DNA from: DATAMF01 sp036260665
GTDB lineage: Bacteria; Chloroflexota; Anaerolineae; Aggregatilineales; Aggregatilineaceae
Reading direction: 5' to 3'
Assembly (NCBI GenBank): GCA_036260665.1
Contig: DATAMF010000078.1
Span: forward strand, 1 to 64,000
Length of the DNA: 64,000 nt
Shown: positions 8,326 through 16,451 of the stretch, piece after piece
Numbering within the stretch: the first letter of the stretch is position 1
How the letters are laid out: each line of letters starts with the position of its first letter
Translations under genes and position numbers: made by a program
Notes under the pieces: generated by a model
The model's input: the letters and a program-made list of their open reading frames with translations, nothing else
Told to the model about the DNA's origin: nothing
The model's database searches: none

Positions 8326-9309
8326 ATGGGTCCTGAAGTGCTAATCGCTGGCGCCGCTGGTGTGTTGGCTCTCATTATTCTGGTCGTTGGGATTAGCAGC
8401 ATTCGCTCGGAACGACAAGAAGAAATTGAGGAGCGGCTGGGGCGCTATACAACGGAATACAGCAGCTTACTGCTTTCAGAAGATCTGCAGCAGTCGAGCG
8501 CGATGGCCGACGAGCCGAGCATGCTCCAAAAGAGATTAGATGCAGCGCTGGCCGATCGTGAGTTTGCGAAAAAATGGCGCGTGCAGCTTGCGCGAGCTGA
8601 CCTCAAGCTAACGGTTGGAGAATATCTGGCGCTTCATGTGATTTCGGGTATTGGAACGGCGATAGTCGCCACGGTACTTTTCGGCACTCCTATTGGCGGC
8701 GTGGTGCTAGGATTGGCTGGGTTATTCTTTCCGCGATTTTATGTGGCCCGGAAGCAGGGTAAACGGCTACGATCTTTTGAAGGCCAACTTCCTGATACGC
8801 TAATGTTGTGGGTGAATGCGCTGCGTTCCGGTTATTCGGTGCTTCAATCCATGGAAGCTATCGCGAAAGAATCACCTGAACCCAGCGCCATTGAGTTTAA
8901 GCGTGTTGTGCAAGAAGTTCAGTTAGGTATTCCGATGGAAGATGCGCTGGCACACCTGCTTAACCGGATGCCCAGCGAAGACATGGACCTTGTCAATACG
9001 GCGGTGAACATTCAGCGCGAAGTTGGTGGTAATCTGGCTGAAATTCTAGAAGCGATTGGTCACACCATCCGCGAGCGTATTAAGCTGAAAGGTGAAGTTC
9101 GTGTACTTACCTCACAAGGTCGTATTACGGGCTGGGTAATTGCAATGATGCCGATTTTGCTGACGATCTTTCTGTACATTGTCAGCCCGAACTATATGGG
9201 TAACATGGTGCGAAACCGAATGTGTGGATGGCCGATGTTAGGATGCGGCCTTGGCCTCATTGGAACGGGTGCAGCGGTGATCCAAAAGATTGTGAACATC
9301 GACTACTAA
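8326..9309 (+). CDS. tadB: Tad inner-membrane platform protein TadB
   Basis: 327 residues. An N-terminal membrane segment (about 5-25) is followed by a cytoplasmic charged region. Two central hydrophobic segments include the region around GTAIVATVLFGTPIGGVVLGL, and a T2SSF domain follows: LPDTLMLWVNALRSGYSVLQSM, then NTAVNIQREVGGNLAEIL. A C-terminal helix pair ends the protein. The T2SSF family forms the membrane platform of type IV pilus-like machines and couples to the ATPase. It pairs with tadC 17 bases downstream. Confidence 0.9.
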   Translation: MGPEVLIAGAAGVLALIILVVGISSIRSERQEEIEERLGRYTTEYSSLLLSEDLQQSSAMADEPSMLQKRLDAALADREFAKKWRVQLARADLKLTVGEYLALHVISGIGTAIVATVLFGTPIGGVVLGLAGLFFPRFYVARKQGKRLRSFEGQLPDTLMLWVNALRSGYSVLQSMEAIAKESPEPSAIEFKRVVQEVQLGIPMEDALAHLLNRMPSEDMDLVNTAVNIQREVGGNLAEILEAIGHTIRERIKLKGEVRVLTSQGRITGWVIAMMPILLTIFLYIVSPNYMGNMVRNRMCGWPMLGCGLGLIGTGAAVIQKIVNIDY

Positions 9310-9325
9310 GCAGGAGAGAGTTACT

Positions 9326-10267
9326 ATGCTGCCGGTAATTGCGCTAATCGTAGTGGGAATTATCCTGCTGGTAGGGTTGATCATGGTCGGCAATCGTGAA
9401 GATTCAGGCGTTGATCCGCTTGAAAAACGATTGTCCGAATACGGTGATCGTGAACTTCCAGCATCGCTCGAAGAACTTGAACTCTCGCTGAGTACACGGG
9501 AACGTGTCATTATTCCCATGTATAAAGCGTTGGCCCGTTTTGCAGTGAATTTCACGCCAGAAAACCAGATTGAAGGTGTGCGCCGCCAGATTGAGTTGGC
9601 TGGAAAATCGCAGACGATGGAACCGGTGACCTTTTTTGGGCAACGCATCGCGCTCACACTGGCTTTGGGTGTCGGCGCGTTTGTGCTGTTTTTCTTCGTG
9701 ACCAAATGGGGACCGGTTAAGGGTTTCGTGGCAACGATCATTGGTGCCGCACTGGGATATTATCTCCCGGTTATGCAACTGAAGAGCCAAATCAAACGGC
9801 GTCAAGATGGTATTGTGAAGTCTTTGCCAAACGCGCTTGACCTGCTCACCATTTGCGTGGAAGCAGGATTGGGCTTTGAGCAGGCGATGGGCAAAGTGTA
9901 TGAGAAGTGGGACGATGATCTGGCGATAGCCTTCGGGCGTGTACTGCAAGAGATTCAGCTTGGCAAACGACGAAGCGAAGCGTTACGCGATATGTCGAGC
10001 CGAATGGATGTGGCGGACGTCACGAGTTTTGTGGCGGCATTGGTCCAAGCGGAGCAACTGGGTGTGAGTATTGCGAAAATTCTGCGCATCCAGGCGGACC
10101 AGATGCGTGTGAAACGCCGCCAACGCGCTCAAGAAAAGGCGCAGCAAGCGCCTGTGAAGATGATGATTCCGATGGTCTTGTTGATCTTCCCATCGATCTG
10201 GATTGTACTGTTGGGACCGTCGATCATCGTCATTATGGACTCTGGAGTATTGGGCAGCAGTTTCTAA
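9326..10267 (+). CDS. tadC: Tad inner-membrane platform protein TadC
   Basis: 313 residues, paralogous in layout to TadB. It has an N-terminal helix, paired central helices (about 108-155), a T2SSF domain with LPNALDLLTICVEAGLGFEQAM and FVAALVQAEQLGVSIAKILR, and a C-terminal membrane helix (about 281-305, MMIPMVLLIFPSIWIVLLG). A GAGAG-type ribosome site precedes the ATG. TadB and TadC together form the platform. No pilin, prepilin peptidase (TadV) or TadE/F-like minor pilin gene lies next to it within the window. Confidence 0.9.
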   Translation: MLPVIALIVVGIILLVGLIMVGNREDSGVDPLEKRLSEYGDRELPASLEELELSLSTRERVIIPMYKALARFAVNFTPENQIEGVRRQIELAGKSQTMEPVTFFGQRIALTLALGVGAFVLFFFVTKWGPVKGFVATIIGAALGYYLPVMQLKSQIKRRQDGIVKSLPNALDLLTICVEAGLGFEQAMGKVYEKWDDDLAIAFGRVLQEIQLGKRRSEALRDMSSRMDVADVTSFVAALVQAEQLGVSIAKILRIQADQMRVKRRQRAQEKAQQAPVKMMIPMVLLIFPSIWIVLLGPSIIVIMDSGVLGSSF

Positions 10268-10282
10268 ACTGAAGAGAGCAAA

Positions 10283-11017
10283 TTGATACCTTCTTCGCGC
10301 GCAGGGATCGATAACGTCCGGCAACGGATGGGCGGTCTGTTGCCGGAGAACCGTATAAAACTCCTGGCACAACAGGTATTCACAACGGCAATCGATTTAG
10401 TTTTTCCGCCGTTCTGTGTAGGCTGTGACCGTGTTGGGAGTTTTTTGTGTCCGCGCTGCATGGCAACCCTTGTTCCAGCACCGGCACGAGAAGTGGCAGG
10501 ACTGGATGGCGTCAAAGCCGCCGTGAACTATGAAGGGGCTGTGCGACGCGCGATCCATGCTTTAAAATACGAGCGACAGCGGCGGGTGGCGGAACCGTTG
10601 GGGCGACTGCTGACCGGGTTGGACTGGCCTGTCGATTTAGTGACGGCGGTTCCTTTGCATCCCAAACGGCTTCAGGAGCGCGGATATAACCAAGCGGCGC
10701 TAGTTGCTCAAACGGTAGCGCAGCTTTACCAATGGGAATTTGCGGATGATATTTTACAGCGAACACGCGAAACCACCAGCCAAGTTCAGCTATCCGCCCA
10801 GGAGCGTCAGGCGAATGTGGAAGGCGCTTTTGACGCGGTTACGGAAAAGGTTAGGGGAAAGCGGCTGTTAGTTATTGACGATGTGCTCACAACCGGCGCT
10901 ACGATGGCGGCCTGTGCAGATGCGCTCCGTAGAGCAGGGGCGATCCAGGTCTTTGGCGCAACAGTGGCCGGATCAATGTATGATGTTCATACTGGTGCGG
11001 TTGATGCACCTGTATAG
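10283..11017 (+). CDS. comF: ComF-family phosphoribosyltransferase-like protein
   Basis: 244 residues from a TTG at 10283 preceded by GAAGAGAG; an in-frame ATG at 10328 is an alternative. A two-CxxC zinc ribbon (FCVGCDRVGSFLCPRCM) is followed by YEGAVRRAIHALKYERQRR and the PRPP-binding motif LLVIDDVLTTGATMAACAD. ComF proteins act in DNA uptake in naturally competent bacteria. Its position 15 bases after tadC is consistent with a pilus/DNA-uptake unit, but ComF genes also occur elsewhere, so the functional link is inference. Confidence 0.88.
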   Translation: MIPSSRAGIDNVRQRMGGLLPENRIKLLAQQVFTTAIDLVFPPFCVGCDRVGSFLCPRCMATLVPAPAREVAGLDGVKAAVNYEGAVRRAIHALKYERQRRVAEPLGRLLTGLDWPVDLVTAVPLHPKRLQERGYNQAALVAQTVAQLYQWEFADDILQRTRETTSQVQLSAQERQANVEGAFDAVTEKVRGKRLLVIDDVLTTGATMAACADALRRAGAIQVFGATVAGSMYDVHTGAVDAPV

Positions 11018-11049
11018 GAAAAGGACTGCACGCTTAAAAGGAGCAAGTC

Positions 11050-11634
11050 ATGGAACTCAAGATTCACGCGCGTAATGTAGATGTCACTCCTCGCTTGCAG
11101 GAACACGTGGAGAAGAAGATCAGCAAGCTTGACCGGTATTTACCCAATATTCATGAAGTGCGTGTAGACCTGGCGGTTGAAAAACGCAAGGCGGGTGGTG
11201 AGCAGTGTATTGCACAGCTCACACTTCGGAATACGCGAGGCGTGATCCTGCGGTCCGAAGAGAAAAAGCAGAATGACATTTATGCAGCTATTGATCTGGC
11301 ACTGGACAAGATGTATCGCCAGATTGAGCGGTATAAGGGCAAGCGTAAACGTCGCGGTGGTGGACGGTATACGGAAGCTGATGCAGAACTGGCAACCATG
11401 GAGCCGGTGCCTGTTTCAGCGCCGGATGAAGAAGATGAGGAAGATCTGAAAACCGCGATTGTGCGGCGCAAGCAGGTTGAACTCGTGCCGATGACCGAAG
11501 AAGAAGCGATTGATCAAATGGAACTGCTGGGACACAGCTTCTTTATTTTCTACAACGCGGACACAGCGAAAATCGGCGTTTTGTACCGTCGTGAAGATGG
11601 CAATTACGGTGTTCTGGTACCTGAAGTTTCTTAA
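11050..11634 (+). CDS. hpf: Ribosome hibernation-promoting factor, long form
   Basis: 194 residues. The N-terminal HPF/RaiA domain (about 1-100) is MELKIHARNVDVTPRLQEHVEKKISKLDRYLPN and binds the 30S decoding region. An acidic linker (about 110-140) leads to a C-terminal dimerisation domain (about 143-190) with LVPMTEEEAIDQMELLGHSFFIFYNADT, typical of long HPF that forms 100S ribosomes. AAAGGAGCAAGTC gives a good ribosome site. It is followed by a strong terminator. Confidence 0.95.
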   Translation: MELKIHARNVDVTPRLQEHVEKKISKLDRYLPNIHEVRVDLAVEKRKAGGEQCIAQLTLRNTRGVILRSEEKKQNDIYAAIDLALDKMYRQIERYKGKRKRRGGGRYTEADAELATMEPVPVSAPDEEDEEDLKTAIVRRKQVELVPMTEEEAIDQMELLGHSFFIFYNADTAKIGVLYRREDGNYGVLVPEVS

Positions 11635-11659
11635 CCTTAAAACCAGTTCTTTACTCGCA

Positions 11660-11687
11660 GGCCGGGGAAGGCTTTCCCCGGCCTTTT
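11660..11687 (+). terminator. Rho-independent terminator after hpf
   Basis: Perfect 10-bp stem GGCCGGGGAA / TTCCCCGGCC with a 4-base loop, followed directly by TTTTCATT. It ends only 16 bases before the next start codon on the same strand, so the downstream gene needs read-through or a promoter that overlaps the hairpin. Confidence 0.9.
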
Positions 11688-11703
11688 CATTAGGATAGGT
11701 TTC

Positions 11704-12840
11704 ATGCAGACCGTTGGCGCGGTTATTTTTATTGGTGCTGGGGGGCCAACGCCGCAGGAACAGCTTGTTCACCAGGCAACGCAGGCCGCTGTACTCGATT
11801 TGTTGGATATTTTAAATGCGCTGGGAGTCCAACCCGTGATTGTGGCGGGACCGGAACTGGCCTGGCTGCCCGAACTACCGCACGTTATCTGCGAAGTTGA
11901 TCAAGAGCCGTTTCATTTTGGCGAACGATTGGCAGAGCTAATCCAAAAGTATGAACTTTCGCCTGTGATCTATTTTGGGGCGGGAAGCGCACCGCTGCTC
12001 AACCAGGATATGGTGGGGTTGATGCAGGGCATGTTGTACCAGTCGCAGTATGGACGCGGGAGTCAAATTCCGGGGCATATCGCGCTTACCAATAACTTGC
12101 ATTCGAGCGACTGGATCGGGATCAGTCATGCACAGGATGCGGTGCCGATTATCCGGCAAGCGCAACGCGATAACAGCCTGGCGTGGATGCTGCAACAAAA
12201 CTGGGAATTTGATGTGCGCGTGCTGTCGGGCGTGCGGCCCTCATCGAGCATGGACCTGGATACACCATCGGATTTGGCGATTGTGCGGCACCATCCTGAA
12301 TGTCCGCCGCATTTAGCCGAAGCACTGCGGGATACGCTGTTGGAACGCATTCCGATTGAAGCGGTGATCGATGTGGCGGCGCGGGATGGCGGGCGCGTGG
12401 CGTTGGTGGGACGGGTTTCGCCGCTGGCGTGGCAAGCACTGAGCAAGGCAACGCAATGCTGGATTCGGGTGTACTCGGAAGAGCGCGGTATGGTCGCCAG
12501 CGAACGGATGAGTAAGGGTGAAGTGCGGTCTTTGCTGGGACGGATGCTCGAACTGGTTGGGCCGCAGGCGTTTTTTGATGAACTGGCAAACGTTGCTGAC
12601 GCCGTGCTGCTCGATTCACGGGTGATGATGGTCGCCAGCGGACATTATGCGTCGAATGCCGAACGGTTTGCTTCTGATTTGTTTTTGGTTAATGAGATAC
12701 AGGATCCGTGGCTGCATGCCTTTACGGAAGCCGCTGCTCATGCGCCAATTCCGGTGCTGCTGGGCGGGCATACGGTGGTGGCGGGCGGCCTGTATGCGCT
12801 GACGGATATTATTGCTGCACGACGTAAAAAGGTGACATAG
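11704..12840 (+). CDS. Hypothetical protein, N-terminal nucleotidyltransferase-like fold
   Basis: 378 residues, not assigned to a family with certainty. The N-terminal half is a Rossmann-like alpha/beta domain: AVLDLLDILNALGVQPVIVAG, then AGSAPLLNQD. Near residue 180 is SMDLDTPSDLAIVR, which resembles the DIDTPEDL motif closing the catalytic fold of CofC/MobA-type NTP transferases. The usual N-terminal G-G-x-G-x-R loop is replaced by IGAGGPTPQEQ. The C-terminal half (about 215-378) is alpha/beta and Ala-rich, with ASGHYASNAERFASDLFLV and LGGHTVVAGGLYALTD. Function is unknown; a nucleotide-sugar or cofactor guanylyl transfer role is possible but unproven. Confidence 0.6.
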   Translation: MQTVGAVIFIGAGGPTPQEQLVHQATQAAVLDLLDILNALGVQPVIVAGPELAWLPELPHVICEVDQEPFHFGERLAELIQKYELSPVIYFGAGSAPLLNQDMVGLMQGMLYQSQYGRGSQIPGHIALTNNLHSSDWIGISHAQDAVPIIRQAQRDNSLAWMLQQNWEFDVRVLSGVRPSSSMDLDTPSDLAIVRHHPECPPHLAEALRDTLLERIPIEAVIDVAARDGGRVALVGRVSPLAWQALSKATQCWIRVYSEERGMVASERMSKGEVRSLLGRMLELVGPQAFFDELANVADAVLLDSRVMMVASGHYASNAERFASDLFLVNEIQDPWLHAFTEAAAHAPIPVLLGGHTVVAGGLYALTDIIAARRKKVT

Positions 12841-13445
12841 GGCGCGCCGCACCTGAAAAAAACTTATTACCCCTCCCCCCCCTTTGACCCCTGATTTGAG
12901 GCCATTTGAGGGGAAAACCGTTCCCCCAAGGGGGAAGATAATGGCAGAAAGTGCCACTTTATGACAAGATCTCGCGTCGTGAAGACCATTTCGCGACGCG
13001 AGTTCCCTCAAAAATGGGGGTGGCGCGGTGAACCCCTATCCCCCGGCCCCTTCCCGCGCACGCGGCTAATCATTACCCACAAATCGGAGATGAGGGAAAA
13101 ACAGGCGTTAGGCGGTGAACCCCTATCCTCCCAGCCTCCTTTCCCCGCACGCGGAGAAAGGAGGGGCAGGGCGCAGCAAGCAGCGCCCCTACCCATGGCG
13201 GGCATTGAGCGCGGGGCGATTCGTGAATCGCCCCTACGGGCACATGTCGGTCCATGTCTCAAAAGATGTGGGTAAGGTATAGCCGCGCGCGGAGAATGGG
13301 GAGCAAAGCCTGGTGGTGAGTTTTGAGTTGGAAAGGTGCGATAGTACATTTATCTCAGATACAGAATAGCACGAATGTTCGGATTTGTCATCACCATCGG
13401 ATGGCTAACTTCGATGACTAACTTGAATGGTGAACTTCGGGTAGG
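12841..13445 (+). repeat. Gene-free cluster of inverted and direct repeats
   Basis: A 605-base gap between convergent genes, with no credible coding sequence. Visible structure: TTCCCCC-AA-GGGGGAA (12921-12936); a 9-bp palindrome CTCGCGTCG/CGACGCGAG (12971-12979, 12994-13002); two imperfect copies of a GGTGAACCCCTATC...CACGCGG unit (13027-13065 and 13114-13154); a GGGCGC/GCGCCC hairpin (about 13168-13188); and a 10-bp perfect hairpin GGGGCGATTC-GT-GAATCGCCCC (13213-13234). This is typical of REP/MITE-like interspersed elements. No transposase or terminal target duplication is recognised. Confidence 0.7.
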
Positions 13446-14186
13446 CTATCGATAAAGGCGGCGGAGATGGACGTATTTCTGGAATTCGTACCAGGACATC
13501 AACAGGCTGAGGCGCAAGCCGTGAAAGCCGTCACGATAGCCCTGGAGGGTGATATAACGCCAGGTGAACTGGCGAAGGGGCTGCGTGATAAATTTATGGG
13601 GTTTGGGCTGGATGCCATGTTCTTTTAAAATGCGGGCGTCGTACTGGACGTAACGGTTTTGTTTTTGGCGGAACTGTTGAAACGAGTCGTAGTTGTAGTG
13701 GGTGAAGGGCACAGTTAGATAGCCGGGTTCGCCTTCCACGACGACTAATTCATGGACTTCGCGGGAGGGGTCGTAGTGGGCCTGACCGCGACGCAGCAAC
13801 CGCATCTGGTAATCGGGGTACCAGCCGGTGTGGCGGGTGAGGTGGCCGAAAATGTAATTATGACGGGGAACGTAGTAACCATTATGGGCGGGTGAAGCCA
13901 AAACAGATCGGATTTCAGCGGCTTGTTCGGTGCTGGACCGTTCGTCGGCATCGATGAAGAGAATCCAATCCGCTTCAACGGCGGCAAGGGCGGCGTTCCG
14001 CTGTTGGGCGAAATTTTCGAATGGGTGTTGAAGCACCTGTGCGCCTGCATTTTGGGCAAGATCAATCATGCGATCTGATCCGCGCGCATCAAGGAAAACC
14101 ACGATCCGATCCGCCCAGAGGGCGCTTGTGATGCAAGCCTGAATATGGGGTTCTTCATCACGGGCGAGAATTATAACGGCCAGCAT
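13446..14186 (-). CDS. Family 2 glycosyltransferase, WaaE/KdtX-like
   Basis: 246 residues from the ATG at 14186; longer starts would overlap the upstream gene. The GT-A fold begins with MLAVIILARDEEPHIQACI. The metal/nucleotide-binding acidic cluster is LFIDADERSS (DADE at 79-82). NYIFGHLTRHTGWYPDYQMRL and the C-terminal MSWYEFQKYVHL are typical of the LPS core beta-glycosyltransferase (WaaE-like) group. It probably adds a hexose to a cell-surface glycan on the cytoplasmic side. It lies downstream of a second GT2 gene in the same direction. Confidence 0.85.
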   Translation of the reverse strand: MLAVIILARDEEPHIQACITSALWADRIVVFLDARGSDRMIDLAQNAGAQVLQHPFENFAQQRNAALAAVEADWILFIDADERSSTEQAAEIRSVLASPAHNGYYVPRHNYIFGHLTRHTGWYPDYQMRLLRRGQAHYDPSREVHELVVVEGEPGYLTVPFTHYNYDSFQQFRQKQNRYVQYDARILKEHGIQPKPHKFITQPLRQFTWRYITLQGYRDGFHGLRLSLLMSWYEFQKYVHLRRLYR

Positions 14187-14268
14187 TTTTGTGTTCCCCG
14201 CTTTGCAGCTAATTAGTATCCATGAGTGGAGAAAGAGAAGAAAACGGGCGCGGCAGCCCGATATGGCA

Positions 14269-15243
14269 TCATTCCTGGCACATTTCCTGAACGCTGCGAT
14301 AGGCGGCAAGCAGATCGTCGCGCTGCGACTCGGTCAGGTCGCCCGCTGCATATGATTGATGAGTGAGTTTGATCTGGCGGCGCATGCCGCGATAGAGCAG
14401 ACGGCGGGCCACCGCCCGTTTGAGCGGCGAGTAGAGTTTTTCGTACATACGAAGGCGACTACGCCACAAATTGACTACACTTTGCGGGCGGACCTGACGC
14501 GTGCTCTGGCCTGCCAGATGGGTGACATGCGCGGTGGGAACGTTGTAGATTTGCCAACCGGCGCGACGAATACGCCAACTCCAATCAACCTCTTCACAAT
14601 ACATGAAGTACTGCTCATCAAAAAGGCCGGTTTGCTGAATCGCTTCGCGGCGGAGCATCATGGTTGCGCCGAGGGTGTGATCGACGGGAAAAGGCTGCTG
14701 CCCGGCATACAAGTCACGCGAATAACGGCCATTTATACTGCTTTCGATCAGACGACCCGGAACGGGAAACAGATCGATGTAAAGCTGACGCAGCCCCGGA
14801 AAATGAAAGGCACTATGCTGGAACGCGCCATCTTCGTAAGTGAGGCGTGCGCCCACTACACCCGCCTTCGGCAGGGTAAAAAGGGCATCGTACAGGGTTC
14901 GGGTTGCGCCGGGGTGGGTGCGTGTGTCGGAATTGAGCAAATAGACCGCCTGGGGAAGATCATCCCCGGTGTTTCCAGTGGGGGTGTCATCAAAACCCAT
15001 CAAACGCAAGGCGACATTGTTGCCCCCCGCAAAGCCGTGATTTTCGGCACTGACAATGAGCATCACATTGGGGAAAAGCTTCTGGATGGCATCGGGGGAG
15101 CCATCCGTAGATGCATTATCGACCACCCACACCTGTGCGTCGGGGCCATTGGCGTCCAAGTCGGCATAGAGGGTGCGAAGCGCATCCAAAGTCAGGTCGC
15201 GGGTGTTCCACGACACAATCACGACAGCGAGTTCAGGAACCAT
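14269..15243 (-). CDS. Family 2 glycosyltransferase, rhamnosyltransferase-like
   Basis: 324 residues. GT-A signature: LAVVIVSWNTRDLTLDAL, then VWVVDNASTDGSPDAI, NHGFAGGNN and the metal-binding region YLLNSDTRTHPGA. An acceptor-side ED-like motif EVDWSWRIRRAGWQIY lies near residues 220-235. This arrangement is that of WbbL/RfbF-like dTDP-rhamnosyltransferases. It probably builds surface polysaccharide with the GT2 gene downstream. Its stop lies 82 bases before the downstream gene's start, and its start is 2 bases from the stop of the lipoprotein gene upstream. Confidence 0.85.
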   Translation of the reverse strand: MVPELAVVIVSWNTRDLTLDALRTLYADLDANGPDAQVWVVDNASTDGSPDAIQKLFPNVMLIVSAENHGFAGGNNVALRLMGFDDTPTGNTGDDLPQAVYLLNSDTRTHPGATRTLYDALFTLPKAGVVGARLTYEDGAFQHSAFHFPGLRQLYIDLFPVPGRLIESSINGRYSRDLYAGQQPFPVDHTLGATMMLRREAIQQTGLFDEQYFMYCEEVDWSWRIRRAGWQIYNVPTAHVTHLAGQSTRQVRPQSVVNLWRSRLRMYEKLYSPLKRAVARRLLYRGMRRQIKLTHQSYAAGDLTESQRDDLLAAYRSVQEMCQE

Positions 15244-15245
15244 GA

Positions 15246-16349
15246 TTAATCGACGATGGTCTGTTTACCCACCAACACCTGAAAAGCGGCGTAGTCTTCA
15301 AGCACCACATCCATAATCCCGGTTGCATCGGGCAGATCATCGCGCTGGAACAGACTCAGCAAACGATCCGCACCCGTGTCATCATCCTCAAAAAACTCCT
15401 TCACCTGCTCGGTGATGGTCAGACGCAGCGCAAGCGGGATCATGGCGTCGGAGGGGAACACAAGCGTTTCATAGGGAATGATGTAGTCCTCAGTGAGCGA
15501 ATCGCCCACGGCGGCCTCCACCAAGAGTTTGAGCGAACGGCGAACCTGGCTGACACTGTCGTCCTCATCACGGGCGAGGCGATCTACCAAATCTTCAAAT
15601 GATCCGGGCGGAAAAGCCGCCGCGTCACAATCATTGTTATAGATGGCTTTCAGCATCGCCAGATTATCAGCGTCGGAATCAGGATACTCTTCGATGATGC
15701 TGCTGAACCCGGCAAAAGGGTCAACGCCTTTGCTGGACAGAATCAGGCTGGGCATGATCCAACTGGTAAAATCATCGGCGCTGAGGCGACACCAACGGCG
15801 ACCTGTCAGACCAGTGAGGGCATTGATGGAAGTGCGGGATACGATTTCCAGCGTTTGACCCACCATTTCATTGCGCTGAAGGGCCAGCACCGGAACGGCC
15901 CCACACTGCTGATTTGCGGCATGCATGGTAAAGGCATTGGTCCAAGCGGCGGCGGGCGATCCATTCAGGCCGTTACACAAGGCATTCAGCGCGTCGGACT
16001 CGGATACATAACGAACTTCGAGCGCAAATTCACGCCCTAATTCTTCGGCAAGCTCGGCCTGAAGATAATTCTGAAGGGCGCGGCCTCCCTGCTCGACATC
16101 GGAACTCGGATTACCTTCCGGGACGGCAACCAACAGCACAACCGGGCGCTGCGCATCGCCTAAGGGCACGGCAGTCGCGGCTACCGTCGCCAGCGGGGTG
16201 GGGCGCGGAGTCGAGGTTGGTAGCGATGGCCCCCGGCGCACGGTGGTTCCCGTGTTTTTTTTGTCGCTGCTCCCACAGGCGATCAGGAGCAGCGGGATCA
16301 AAATCAGTGATAAGCTCAGCTTCAGCTTGAATAAAGTTCGGCGGTTAAT
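15246..16349 (-). CDS. PhnD-like substrate-binding lipoprotein with apparent ATT start
   Basis: With the first conventional start (TTG at 16301) the product would lack the positively charged end of its signal peptide. Reading back in frame to ATT at 16349 restores a complete lipoprotein signal, starting INRRTLFKLKLSL and ending LLLIAC (lipobox). That ATT is preceded by GGAGG at six bases. The mature protein has a Thr/Pro-rich linker, then a PhnD-type periplasmic-binding fold: VAVPEGNPSSDVEQGGRAL; a short AAAWTNAFTMHAA segment; ILSSKGVDPFAGF; and NNDCDAAAFPPG. Total length is about 367 residues. The ligand is unknown, and no ABC permease or ATPase is adjacent. Confidence 0.75.
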   Translation of the reverse strand: MNRRTLFKLKLSLSLILIPLLLIACGSSDKKNTGTTVRRGPSLPTSTPRPTPLATVAATAVPLGDAQRPVVLLVAVPEGNPSSDVEQGGRALQNYLQAELAEELGREFALEVRYVSESDALNALCNGLNGSPAAAWTNAFTMHAANQQCGAVPVLALQRNEMVGQTLEIVSRTSINALTGLTGRRWCRLSADDFTSWIMPSLILSSKGVDPFAGFSSIIEEYPDSDADNLAMLKAIYNNDCDAAAFPPGSFEDLVDRLARDEDDSVSQVRRSLKLLVEAAVGDSLTEDYIIPYETLVFPSDAMIPLALRLTITEQVKEFFEDDDTGADRLLSLFQRDDLPDATGIMDVVLEDYAAFQVLVGKQTIVD

Positions 16350-16360
16350 GGCCCACCTCC
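16347..16360 (-). promoter_or_regulatory. Ribosome-binding site that supports an ATT start codon
   Basis: On the minus strand, GGAGG (16360-16356), then TGGGCC and ATT (16349-16347). No ATG, GTG or TTG occurs in this frame between the upstream stop and the TTG at 16301, which itself has no Shine-Dalgarno sequence. The site therefore decides the start of the PhnD-like lipoprotein. Confidence 0.6.
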
Positions 16361-16451
16361 GGCTGAAAATAATTCATGTGCCACACATGGTACAGCAGTT
16401 CCCCCTTAGCGGCAAGCGTCCAGGGGGCAGCCATGTTTCAATCACTCGCTC

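Noticed and set aside
12961..13349. Two opposite ORFs of 104 and 113 codons in the repeat cluster
   Set aside because: They run through palindromes and direct repeats, have no ribosome site and their translations (Pro/Arg-rich, repeated GEPLSPG-like stretches) are the mere reading of the repeats.
14356..15249. 297-codon plus-strand ORF opposite the rhamnosyltransferase-like gene
   Set aside because: The minus-strand product has full GT2 motifs; the plus-strand product has none and no ribosome site.
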